Below are positions 32,809-41,271 of a stretch of 64,000 nt of DNA, one piece after another. The notes under the pieces were generated by a model. That model saw nothing but the letters and a program-made list of their open reading frames with translations, did no database searches and had not been told where the DNA came from. Both the position numbers and the translations under genes were made by a program. Position 1 is the first letter of the stretch; each line of letters starts with the position of its first letter. Origin of the DNA: Roseiarcus sp963764955 (GTDB lineage Bacteria; Pseudomonadota; Alphaproteobacteria; Rhizobiales; Beijerinckiaceae); the NCBI GenBank assembly GCA_963764955.1, contig CAVXVE010000004.1, forward strand, positions 1 to 64,000, written 5' to 3'.

Positions 32809-33198
32809 TCATGTGAACGCGGCGCCTGCCCAATCCGGGGCAACATAAGAGAAGTGTTCGGTATTTTCCCTGACAAAAATCCCAAACCCGTTGGCAGCAA
32901 TGGTCAACGAGCCGTTCAGCGAGCCATTCATCGTATCACCCGCCGCTGCGAATACGAGAATATTGCCGGCTGTTTCATTGGTCACAACATACATGCTCGA
33001 ACCATTGTCGTTGACGATCAAGTTGGGCAGCACGAGGCTTCCACCTGATCCTCCGCTACTTAGAGTAACCCGCGTGAAGGCCGCTGTGATATCTGCAGCA
33101 CCGGCCTGCGTTCCGGATACATTGGCTACCTTCTCGTCAGTAATCCCAGGCCGAAAATTTGGGTACGCTATTCTGATTGCCTGCGCTGCTGTGGGCAT
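32809..33198 (-). CDS. putative head decoration/fibre protein, 129 aa
   Basis: A 129-aa beta-rich protein (TVSSG-like repeats; LNGSLTIAANGFGIFV near the C-terminus) with N-terminal TAAQAIRIAYPNFRPGIT. It lies downstream of the terminator at 33,222, so it may have its own promoter or depend on read-through. Similar small proteins decorate heads or form fibres, but this is inferred from location. Confidence 0.5.
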   Translation of the reverse strand: MPTAAQAIRIAYPNFRPGITDEKVANVSGTQAGAADITAAFTRVTLSSGGSGGSLVLPNLIVNDNGSSMYVVTNETAGNILVFAAAGDTMNGSLNGSLTIAANGFGIFVRENTEHFSYVAPDWAGAAFT

Positions 33199-33221
33199 CT
33201 GGTTGTCCTTTTCAGAATAAA

Positions 33222-33255
33222 ATGCGCCGGACGCTTACAGTCGCCCCCGGCGCAT
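33222..33255 (-). terminator. rho-independent terminator after the capsid block
   Basis: A perfect 9-bp stem (ATGCGCCGG with CCGGCGCAT), 16-base loop, followed on the - strand by TTTTATT. It lies between the genes at 33,264 and 32,809 and could dampen transcription after the very highly expressed capsid gene. Confidence 0.7.
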
Positions 33256-33263
33256 ATTTCAGC

Positions 33264-33908
33264 TTAGCACGTTGTCGGCGTACCGCCGATCGCCGTGTCG
33301 ATGCAATCGCCATCGTTGGGCGATACAAATTCCAGCACTAGCGTGGCCTCGCCAGCGGCCGGTCCGGCACCAGACGCATTGTTGAATTCCAGATAGAGGT
33401 CCTGACCGCCATTCTGGCCAAACTGCGCCTGCGCGCCATTGGTCAATGTCGATCCGGCATTGGCTGCCACCACGGTCTGCGCCACTGAGCCGCCGGCACC
33501 GCTATGAACAGTAACTGCCGCTAACAGATTGACAGCCGTGGTTGGAACCGTCGCCGCGATAGACGTGCCGAGACCAAGCTGATCCGTGCCGCTTGCAGAA
33601 TTGAAGTTGGTATAAATCTGCATGTAGATGCGCAGCACGAAGGCATTGGCCGGCAATGCGCCGATCCTCATAACGCAGATGCCGCCAGTTAGCGGGCCGC
33701 AGGCTAGGCCATTGGCAATCACCGACGTGCCATTGGCCTTGACATGGATACGGAAATACCCGGTTTGCTGGGTATTGAATTGCCGCGGCCCGTAGGTCGG
33801 CGGCACGGTGACCGCGAATGCCACCATCGACATTGCGGACAACACAAACATGGCCGCAATGAACGACTGCGCGGTCATCCGGCCGAGAGTCTTGAGAAAG
33901 TTCAACAT
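33264..33908 (-). CDS. exported-type capsid-region protein, 214 aa
   Basis: Starts at the ATG at 33908 (MLNFLKTLGRMTAQSFIAAM), followed by a hydrophobic stretch ending in MVAFAV, a signal peptide or anchor. The mature part is beta-rich with Thr/Gly/Ala and closing cysteines (DGDCIDTAIGGTPTTC). It follows the major capsid gene by 46 bp. It could be a decoration protein, although a signal peptide would be odd for one. Confidence 0.55.
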   Translation of the reverse strand: MLNFLKTLGRMTAQSFIAAMFVLSAMSMVAFAVTVPPTYGPRQFNTQQTGYFRIHVKANGTSVIANGLACGPLTGGICVMRIGALPANAFVLRIYMQIYTNFNSASGTDQLGLGTSIAATVPTTAVNLLAAVTVHSGAGGSVAQTVVAANAGSTLTNGAQAQFGQNGGQDLYLEFNNASGAGPAAGEATLVLEFVSPNDGDCIDTAIGGTPTTC

Positions 33909-33954
33909 GATCTTGGTCCTTTGTTGGACGATGTGTTGGATGATGCGCGTGCTC

Positions 33955-35101
33955 TTACGTGTCAGCCTGCGACGCGAAGTATCCGGTGAACACACCCCAA
34001 TTTTTGTAATTACCGGCCGGATTGAGCTTGGCGATGACTTTCAGTCCGTAAGCCATCTCGATGCCGACGCCGCGAATGAATTGATAGTCATCTTCTTTTC
34101 GGAACGTCGGTCGCGGCATGCGGCCCCAGCACCAAGCCATCGCGGACTGGCCGCACATGAACACCGGCGCCACCTGGATCGAGCCCGTACCGGCCGTGGT
34201 GTAGGTGGTCGGCAACCGGACATCGAGTTCCGGCACCTCGCGGAAAATAATCCCATTATACAAGAGGTCGCCGTCCTGAAACAGCGGGTTCTTATCAAGG
34301 CCGTCGCCTTCTCTGGGTCTTGCCTGCGTATTGGCGGTGATGATCGTGGCGTCGCTTTGCAGATCACGGAAGCAATTCGAGCCGGCGAACGTCACGAAAT
34401 ATTCTCGGCCGTTCTTGAGCTTGTAGGGCCGAATGCGCGGATTGGCCTTCTTTGCCAGCCGCTTCATTTTCAAGGAGGCCGCTGCCGATAATGTCATGCC
34501 GGTGGTGATCGTGGCCATCGCGGTGGCCCACACCGTAGAGATATTACCTTGGGCACCACCGACCAGCACGCGATCGGCATTGTCGGTAATCCAGGTATTG
34601 CGCTGCGCTGCCGTTGCGGCATCAAACAGGGCGCCGTTGACACGTTGACCGTTGGTCGAACCAAGGCCGGCCGGGGCGGTCGTTGCCAGCGGCACCGCGA
34701 AGAACGTATCGCAGATTTCATCTCTCTGGAGTTCTTTGCCCCAGTCTTCGAGCATGGGCCGCATGATGCCCAAAAGATCGATGCTGGATTTCTGTCTTTC
34801 AGACTTTTTGACAGTGACGGCGTTTCTGGCCCAATCGATCCAGGCGCGATCGCCGTAATTGTCAAGTGCCTCTTCGTTATTGACCAGAGAGCCGGTCGAG
34901 ATCGCCTGCTGCTTCAGCCGCGCGACCAGCGGAATATTTATCTGTTCGCCGCCATTTTTCAGGTCGTTGATGACCCGAATGATGCGATGTCAGTTCACTG
35001 CCGATATAGGGCGAGAATAGATTCTGGCGAATGTATTCTCGTGTGATTTCTTTCCGAAAGACGATTAACTTGTTGTTGACCTGTACGGTGGTGAGCGCCA
35101 T
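33955..35101 (-). CDS. major capsid protein (DUF4043/N4-gp56-like), one frameshift
   Basis: The start MALTTVQVNNKLIVFRKEIT at 35101 runs to GSELTS, and the frame changes near 34,995 into IIRVINDLKNGGEQINIPLV and continues to 33955. The span is one base over a multiple of three, so one insertion explains it; the intact protein would be about 381 aa. YFVTFAGSNCFRDLQ and QSAMAWCWGRMPRP resemble capsid proteins of the DUF4043 type. The scaffold gene lies directly upstream, as expected. Confidence 0.7.
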
Positions 35102-35148
35102 GGGATTGCCCTCTCGGCGCTCGCCGGATTATCTCCTGAGAGATTATC

Positions 35149-36246
35149 TCATCTGCGAGCGCCATAAGCAAAAATGCTCTCCTCGGCGCCATCCATCATT
35201 TCAGGGTCGCTCATATGCTGTGAGCGGCCCCCGGAGGCTTCCGAAAGCGAGCGGGGAAGGCGGACTTCATGGCGCGGAACTTGACCGATTCTGCAGACGG
35301 CCGTTTTGACGTTGTGGGCCGCCCCGCTGGGGACGAGCCGCAACACCGTAAGCTTGGCGGATTTGATCGCGATGGTACTCGATATACTCGGGATTTGAGG
35401 ATTTCTCCCACCAGTCCAAAATGGCTTGGCCGGGATTTCGGGCTGTTGCACCAGACGGCGCACCAGAGCGGCATTTTCCGGGGTTTTGTCCAATGACGTC
35501 AGGTCGCGATAGGCGACATTGAATTCATAGGATCGTGGCCCCGACGCGGTCTGGGCAAGGCTATCGTTGAGCCTCGTTTCCATATCGCGCTGCTGCTGCT
35601 GCTGCATCTGGCTGAAGCGGTCGTTGAACCGGACTTCAGCCCGCCGTTCCGCCTCCGAAAGCACCCAATTGCGATACCCATCCGGGTCCGCGAACATATC
35701 GGGGGCTTGCTGTGGCGGCTGCGGCTGCTGCGCTGTGGTTGAGGTTGCGGCTGAGGCGCGGGCTGCCGAGACAAATTGTCGATCCGCATCTGCATATCGC
35801 GCAGTTGCGCCCGCAATTCATTCTCGGTCTCGCGTGCGCGCTCGCGGGTTTCCCGTAAGACGCGCGGCGGGATCGAAGGTTGCGGTCGCTGTTCTGCCGG
35901 CAGGCGCATCGTCTCTAACAGCATCAGCTTCGCCGTATCTCCGGCTTGCTCGCCTTCTTCGCCCTCTTCAGCTGTTCGCCTCACCTTCGGGGCAGCGGCT
36001 TGCTGCTCGCCCTCTGGCGCTTGTTCCTCTTCTTCCTCGTCTTCGAGTTCTTCGCCTTCAAGGCCATCGCCCATATCCTCCAGCTCGGTGCCCGCCTCGT
36101 CGTCCAGGGGTTCATCGCCCATGCGCGTCGGTGAACACCTCGCTATCGGTGCGTGCGATAGCCTCGTTGATATCGGCGTTTTCTTCGCGATCGGCCCGCT
36201 CGGCTTCCATCAAAGCGGCGGCCTGTGCAGACGGTTTACGTGCCAT
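35149..36246 (-). pseudogene. scaffold-like protein, frameshifted
   Basis: From ATG 36246 (MARKPSAQAAALMEAERADR) the frame moves near 36,125 into the acidic EELEDEEEEEQAPEGE region, again near 35,700 into RNWVLSEAERRAEVRFNDRF, and probably once more near 35,400. Acidic N-terminus, Gln/Pro linker and helical C-terminus just upstream of the capsid gene identify a scaffolding protein. About 365 codons. Indels may be errors. Confidence 0.55.
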
Positions 36247-36373
36247 GAAGCATCTTCTCTGTCTCGTCGAGAATCACGTCTCGCCCGATATCGCTCGGCG
36301 GCAGCGCAACGCCCTTTAAGGCCCGGTCGGCGACACCGGACACCTGTCTCGTCAGATGCGGACGGTTAATCAT
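36236..36373 (-). CDS. small protein upstream of scaffold, 45 aa
   Basis: A 45-aa frame from the ATG at 36373 (MINRPHLTRQVSGVADRAL), overlapping the scaffold start by 11 bases. It is basic at the start and amphipathic after. The overlap and spacing suggest a real gene. Function unknown. Confidence 0.45.
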   Translation of the reverse strand: MINRPHLTRQVSGVADRALKGVALPPSDIGRDVILDETEKMLHGT

Positions 36374-36406
36374 CGATTCTCTGTATAACTTTGCAAGTTC
36401 CAGAGT

Positions 36407-36883
36407 CTAGGGGCACGCAAACTCCCCAAAATGCCTAACCGCTGCCTCGCGATAGGCCGCGTGAGCATGCTGAGGATCATCAAAATATCCGAGACCAAGA
36501 TGACGACCATCTACAGTGATCGTAGCCTGCCATTTTTTACTATTTTTCGACCAGCTTACTCCCTTGAGGCCACTGGTATTATTTGAATATTTATTGCGAT
36601 TTGCCGCATTTTTACTTCGCGTAGCTTCTCGAAGATTGGACCATTTTTCATTATCTAAATTTCGGTCTATGTGGTCGATTTCATTCGGCCAAGCTCCAGC
36701 CATATAAAGAAATGCTAAACGAGATGCCATGTAGCGCTTTCCATCAACCATGATTAGCCAGCGCTTAGACTTGGACCCGGCGCGGCCGCCGGCCCGCACA
36801 CCGTGTCCAGATTTTAGCCAAAACCATCCACCAGTTTCAGGATTGTAGAACAAGACTTCACGCAATCTTTCCGCAGTCAACAT
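36407..36883 (-). CDS. HNH homing endonuclease with AP2-like domain
   Basis: A 158-aa protein. HNH motif region WPNEIDHIDRNLDNEKWSNL followed by REATRSKNAANR (about residues 65-97), then an AP2-type DNA-binding module (GLKGVSWSKNSKKWQATI, about 105-122). These free-standing genes insert between phage genes and spread by cutting genomes that lack them. It is more AT-rich than its neighbours, supporting recent arrival. It separates two structural genes otherwise likely adjacent. Confidence 0.85.
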   Translation of the reverse strand: MLTAERLREVLFYNPETGGWFWLKSGHGVRAGGRAGSKSKRWLIMVDGKRYMASRLAFLYMAGAWPNEIDHIDRNLDNEKWSNLREATRSKNAANRNKYSNNTSGLKGVSWSKNSKKWQATITVDGRHLGLGYFDDPQHAHAAYREAAVRHFGEFACP

Positions 36884-36894
36884 ATCGAGTCTCT

Positions 36895-37298
36895 TTATTG
36901 CTTAACCCCAAAATTCATGGTGACCCCGGTCGCGGCATTAGTGTTGTCACTGTCGGCAAGCGCGCCCGTCAGACAAAAACCAACACCGTTGAAGAATTGC
37001 ATGCCGCCGAGATTGTGCAGGGCAATGACGACCTGCCCGCCACTGGCCGCAATGGGAACAGCAATTTTAAACGCCACGGTGGAAGTGTTGCACGTCGGCG
37101 CGACGGCGAGGTCATAAAGCTTCAGGTAATAAACCGTTGCATTGGTATTGGTCGCCACGATGAAATTGAGTTGCACATTACCGGCGCGCACCAAGTTTGA
37201 ATTGGTCGACGCGGTGCTGTCGTATTTCTGCGGAACCGCCTGGGCCAAGGCTGGCGTTGCCAGCGCGGCAAGGAACAGTGCGAGGAATAGCTTTTCAT
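36895..37298 (-). CDS. exported-type phage protein (one-base deletion at start)
   Basis: The body (QAVPQKYDSTASTNSNLVRA onward) is preceded by LFLALFLAALATPALA, a perfect signal peptide, but no canonical start lies in that frame. Adding one A to the AAAA run after the ATG at 37298 gives MKKLFLALFLAALATPALA. The span (404 bases) fits one missing base. The 130-aa product is beta-rich and resembles the exported protein near the capsid gene. Confidence 0.55.
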
Positions 37299-37303
37299 AG
37301 CGT

Positions 37304-37495
37304 TCATCCCATTAGCCGCTTGATTGTTTCCGGATTCATACCATTCTTGGCCAATCGGGCCTTGCTCCTGGCATGGTGCTTGGCGACACCATTGGGATCG
37401 GCGCTGCTGATAATTCTATCGTGAATCTCGGCATCGCGCTTCCGGCCATGAGCGTCTTCGTAAAACAGCTCGCCTTTATTTCTTTTTGCCGACAT
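37304..37495 (-). CDS. small basic phage protein, 63 aa
   Basis: A 63-aa protein rich in Lys, Arg and His from the ATG at 37495 (MSAKRNKGELFYEDAHGRKR). It overlaps the upstream virion gene by 20 bases. Possibly DNA-binding or head-internal; no family recognised. Confidence 0.45.
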   Translation of the reverse strand: MSAKRNKGELFYEDAHGRKRDAEIHDRIISSADPNGVAKHHARSKARLAKNGMNPETIKRLMG

Positions 37496-38909
37496 AGGCA
37501 TTGAATCTCTCCATGGCTTCCGGATCATTCAGATCGAGTTTACCATTCCACGAATTGTTCATCAGCAATCGCTTTGAAACCGGTTCGCCGCTCCGTAGTT
37601 TTAGCTTCATATCGGCCAAATCCCAGATGGCCTGCGGGTCTTTGCGCATCAAGACTTGCCGTACCGCATCCGCATCCTTTGAGCTTAGCTCATTCGCCGA
37701 GATTTCCGATAATCGCCGCCGCGCTACCTGCGAGATCGCATTCCATTCTCCCTCATGGGATGGCAGAAAACCGTATTTGGCCCACGCATAAGAGCCAACA
37801 TCAATATCGGCAAACAGATCGACCGATTTAAGACCCATTGTTTGATAGAGGTCCATCTGATTGCGTAGTAGGTCCTTTGCCAATCCAGTGCCCTGCGCCG
37901 ATGGATTGATTTTCAGATAGCCGTGGTGAGCCGTGCCCGCCTCGGTATCGATTTGCCTGGAAATCGTTCCTATTGGCTTGCCGCTTCTCGGGTCGACAAG
38001 ATGGCCGCCGAAATCGAGCGTGCCACCGACGTTGTCCATCTCCATGTCGGGAGAATGATGTCCGGCAAAGAAATGATCGGCAAATTCCTGCTCGTGCATG
38101 TAGTGCGGCGCAATATGCTGGTCGAATAGCGCCATAGCATCAGGATTTGTCTGGAATAGCTTTGAGCCCGATACTTCCTGTCCTAATTGCTGATAGGGCG
38201 ATTGCTGTGGGGCGTCGAAGATGGATGGGTAAGGCTCAGGAGCAGCCGTCTCCGGGAAGCTGCCCGCCGATATAATGCGAGGCATCGGTTGGTTTTTGGG
38301 CAAATGGGGCGGCAGGCAGATTATGAGCCTCCTCCCACAAATGCTCCCACGCTGGATTATAGAAGGAACGCCCCTTTCCTGCATTGGTGCATACATTGAG
38401 TTAAGCGCGCTCGGCGGCGGTTCTATGTCACGTTTAGCAACCGCCGCTACGGAGCGGTTGTGCTCCTCCAGCAAATTACGCAACTTATTTTCTAAGCTCT
38501 CAAGCGGGGTACGCGCCGCGCCGCCGCCTGTGCCAAGCGCGCTACGCGCCGCAAAGGAGGTGCCGCCGCCAATCATCTGTTTGGCTGTTTCGGCGCCCCA
38601 TTTCGACATGCCGCTCGACCGGCTTTGCTCATAGGATTCCCATTCCTCGGAGCCTGGCGGATAGGGATTGGGAGCTGCGGCGCGGCCGGGGCCACCGAAA
38701 AAATCTGTTGCCGCCTTGGTGATGACCGGCCCGAGCGGATCGCGAAACCCGGCTGGCGGCTGTGCTGCTGTATAGGGATCGGATTGGAACGGATGCTCGT
38801 CAACCGGCACGAGACTGACGTCATGGGGATTGTTATCGACCGGCTGCAGCAGCACCCCCTTGGGATTAAAGGGGTCATGCCAGTCTGGCATTGGTTGCAG
38901 CTCAGGCAC
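37476..38909 (-). CDS. virion protein with C-terminal GNAT acetyltransferase-like domain
   Basis: A 477-aa protein. Residues 1-250 are Pro-rich with low complexity. The C-terminal region (about 310-400) has HHGYLKINPSAQGTGLAKDL and LFADIDVGSYAWAKYGF, the acetyl-CoA-binding and terminal pattern of GNAT folds found fused to podovirus structural proteins. It overlaps the portal gene's end. An in-virion acetyltransferase could act on host proteins at entry, but this is speculative. Confidence 0.6.
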   Translation of the reverse strand: MPELQPMPDWHDPFNPKGVLLQPVDNNPHDVSLVPVDEHPFQSDPYTAAQPPAGFRDPLGPVITKAATDFFGGPGRAAAPNPYPPGSEEWESYEQSRSSGMSKWGAETAKQMIGGGTSFAARSALGTGGGAARTPLESLENKLRNLLEEHNRSVAAVAKRDIEPPPSALNSMYAPMQERGVPSIIQRGSICGRRLIICLPPHLPKNQPMPRIISAGSFPETAAPEPYPSIFDAPQQSPYQQLGQEVSGSKLFQTNPDAMALFDQHIAPHYMHEQEFADHFFAGHHSPDMEMDNVGGTLDFGGHLVDPRSGKPIGTISRQIDTEAGTAHHGYLKINPSAQGTGLAKDLLRNQMDLYQTMGLKSVDLFADIDVGSYAWAKYGFLPSHEGEWNAISQVARRRLSEISANELSSKDADAVRQVLMRKDPQAIWDLADMKLKLRSGEPVSKRLLMNNSWNGKLDLNDPEAMERFNAYVGKKK

Positions 38910-40950
38910 CGGGCATCACCCTCAGGAATTTTCCGGCCCGGCGCGGGTCGGGAACGTAGTGGTGACCGTCCGGCGCCTGCCGGGCGTAGCGCATGATCGG
39001 ATGGTCATGCGGCACTTGCACCGGCGGCAATGGCGCCTGCGGCTGATTGATGCTCCCCGGCACCGGCTGCGCGCCGCCGCCGTTGGGCTGGCCGCCGACG
39101 GCATTTTTCTGCTGATCCTGCGACGTTCTGCTGCTGGCCCTCGCGCATGAACTGCGCGACGTCGAGATTGGCGTCGTGCGCCAGATGCGCCGCGCGCGCG
39201 GTATCGGTGATCGAGCGCGAGCGCCGTTCGTCGGCCTGCGCCCGCTTGTCCTCGATATCGGCCGCCATCTTGCCGAGCTGCAATTGCGTCGCCTGTCTGC
39301 TGCATCGGATCGGGCGGCTTCTGCATCAGCGCCATGGACCTGCTTCTTCATCGCTGTCGGACATCGGCATGAAGAACAGCTTGACCTGCCACGGCACCGT
39401 CGGGTCCTGCTTGAGAACGTCGTAGGTGTCCTGCATCAGGTTGGCGACGTCCGGCCCGTCGTCGAGGGTCATGTTGACTTGCAGCTCGCCGACCGCATTG
39501 ACGATGACCGGCTCGCCGTACTGGCCTTGATCGGTGCCGTTGACCTGGAGGAATTGGGCAAGACCCTGATTGTCGGTGACTCGGATGAATCGTTCGGCCG
39601 TCCAGGTTCGTTTGCAGATGTTCCAAGTTTTACGATAAACACGCTCTTTCCAATCCGCGTAGTTTCTAAAGTAACTGCCGAGTTCGGCGATACCGGCTCG
39701 TTGCAACAGATTGATAGCAATTCCAGAATGTTCGTCGGGTTCATCGGCGGCCTGCAATTGTCCAGGAACCATGTTGGCGAAGCAATCGATTTCCTGCGGG
39801 CATCCTGCATCAATAGCAGATGTGCCTGCAAATCCTGATTATCTTCGATATCCTCGGGCGGATTAAAGCCGGGATTGTATTCCATGACGCCGTCGGGCCG
39901 GGCCGCTCGCGCCGCGCGGTTTCGACATCATCGACCGCGCCCTTCTGCGATTTTAGCGCGGTGACATTGGACATGAATAGCGCCTTGGAGCGGCGCTGGT
40001 TCACTTCGTCCTGCGGACCTTTGAAGTTGCGCGTCAGGCCGTAGCGATCGCCGTCATGATCGACCGCGGCCGAGAACATCTCATAGCGATGGGTGGAGTT
40101 GCCGCGCTCGTCGAGAAACGGCGACACGCCCTGATCCAGCAGGATCATCGAGCAATAGAAAGCCCAATACCATTTGTTGCGGTGCCGATACCAATGCTCG
40201 ACCAGTCGCAGTCGCTTTTCGTTGACGTAAATCCACTTGTATTCGCGGTCGGCATGAGTCGTGAGATCGAAACCCGTCTCGACCATGAGGGTTCGCAGTT
40301 CTTCCTCATGCTCGGGAAACAATTCGATCGCGGCCTCCACATCCAGCCATTTGGCAATTCCCATAAAACGGGCGTCGGAAAAATCAGGCTTATAGCATCG
40401 GGGATCATAAAAGAAATCATCGCCAAAGATGAAATCAACGGCGATGTCCGGGTCACCATGGTCGCCCTTCACCAGCTTGAATTCGACGCCGGCAATGCCT
40501 TCGGAGGCTGCTTGGCCGGCACAGAACGGATCGACGTATTTCCAGCGTGACGCTTCCAGCACCGCGCGGACGCATTGCGTGGCAATCTCGGCGCCGTCGG
40601 CATTCTGCGGCGTGGTCGGATAGGCTTTCGGGTCTTGGCGGATGCGCTGCACCATGCCGACCACGGAATCGATCTTGCGGCCGATACGATTGAAGGTAAC
40701 GATCGGCTGGCGGCGCTGGCGCAGCACCTCGATTTGCTCGCCGCGTCCATTGCGCGCCGTGATAGTAATGCCGCGCCGTCCGCTGCTCCTCGTATTCCAG
40801 GATTTTTGCGGCCAAATAGTCAATATATTGTTGACGCAACCTAGAGACGGGATAGTAGCCGTCAAAGTCCCCTTCGAAGTCCCAATCGTCGGGGTGTTGG
40901 GTACTCCATGATCCCAACGTTCCTTGCTGTGAGGTGTAATTCTCAGGCAT
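38902..40950 (-). pseudogene. P22-like portal protein, multiply frameshifted
   Basis: Start MPENYTSQQGTLGSWSTQH at 40950. The reading changes frame near 40,745 (into EQIEVLRQRRQPIVTFNRIG) and continues through RKIDSVVGMVQRIRQDPKAY and WLDVEAAIELFPEHEEELR. It changes again near 39,900, 39,770 and 39,330, and near 39,130 into the Gln/Pro tail ending LRVMPGA. About 683 codons, close to the P22 portal size. The RKID...RQDPKA block is a hallmark of P22-type portals. Indels are possibly technical. Confidence 0.7.
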
Positions 40951-40980
40951 AACAAAATCTGATGCGTTGATACATTGGCT

Positions 40981-41271
40981 TCATGACCACGACGACTCCG
41001 GCGCCGGCGGAACTTCCGTCGAGTATCGGACCACATCCGACCGAAATCCAGCCCACGACTCAAGGGCCCGCACCAAATCATCGATATCAACCTCGGAGGG
41101 GCGGCCGCCGAGTGTCAGCACCGCCCGCTTTGGGCCGTCGCTGAAAATAGCCGATACGTCGCCTTGCCTGGAAACAAACATGACTTTGCCCTGGCGCGCT
41201 TTCTTGTTGATCTCAGCGGCCAAGACCGTCAGGCCCAAATCGGGCGGATCGAAGCGGTTACTGATGTCCAT
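40981..41271 (-). CDS. hypothetical phage protein, 96 aa
   Basis: The ATG at 41271 begins MDISNRFDPPDLGLTVLAAE. The sequence alternates strands and helices (GKVMFVSRQGDVSAIFSDG, then IDDLVRALESWAGF) and looks soluble. It lies 30 bases upstream of the portal. Unknown family. Confidence 0.5.
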   Translation of the reverse strand: MDISNRFDPPDLGLTVLAAEINKKARQGKVMFVSRQGDVSAIFSDGPKRAVLTLGGRPSEVDIDDLVRALESWAGFRSDVVRYSTEVPPAPESSWS

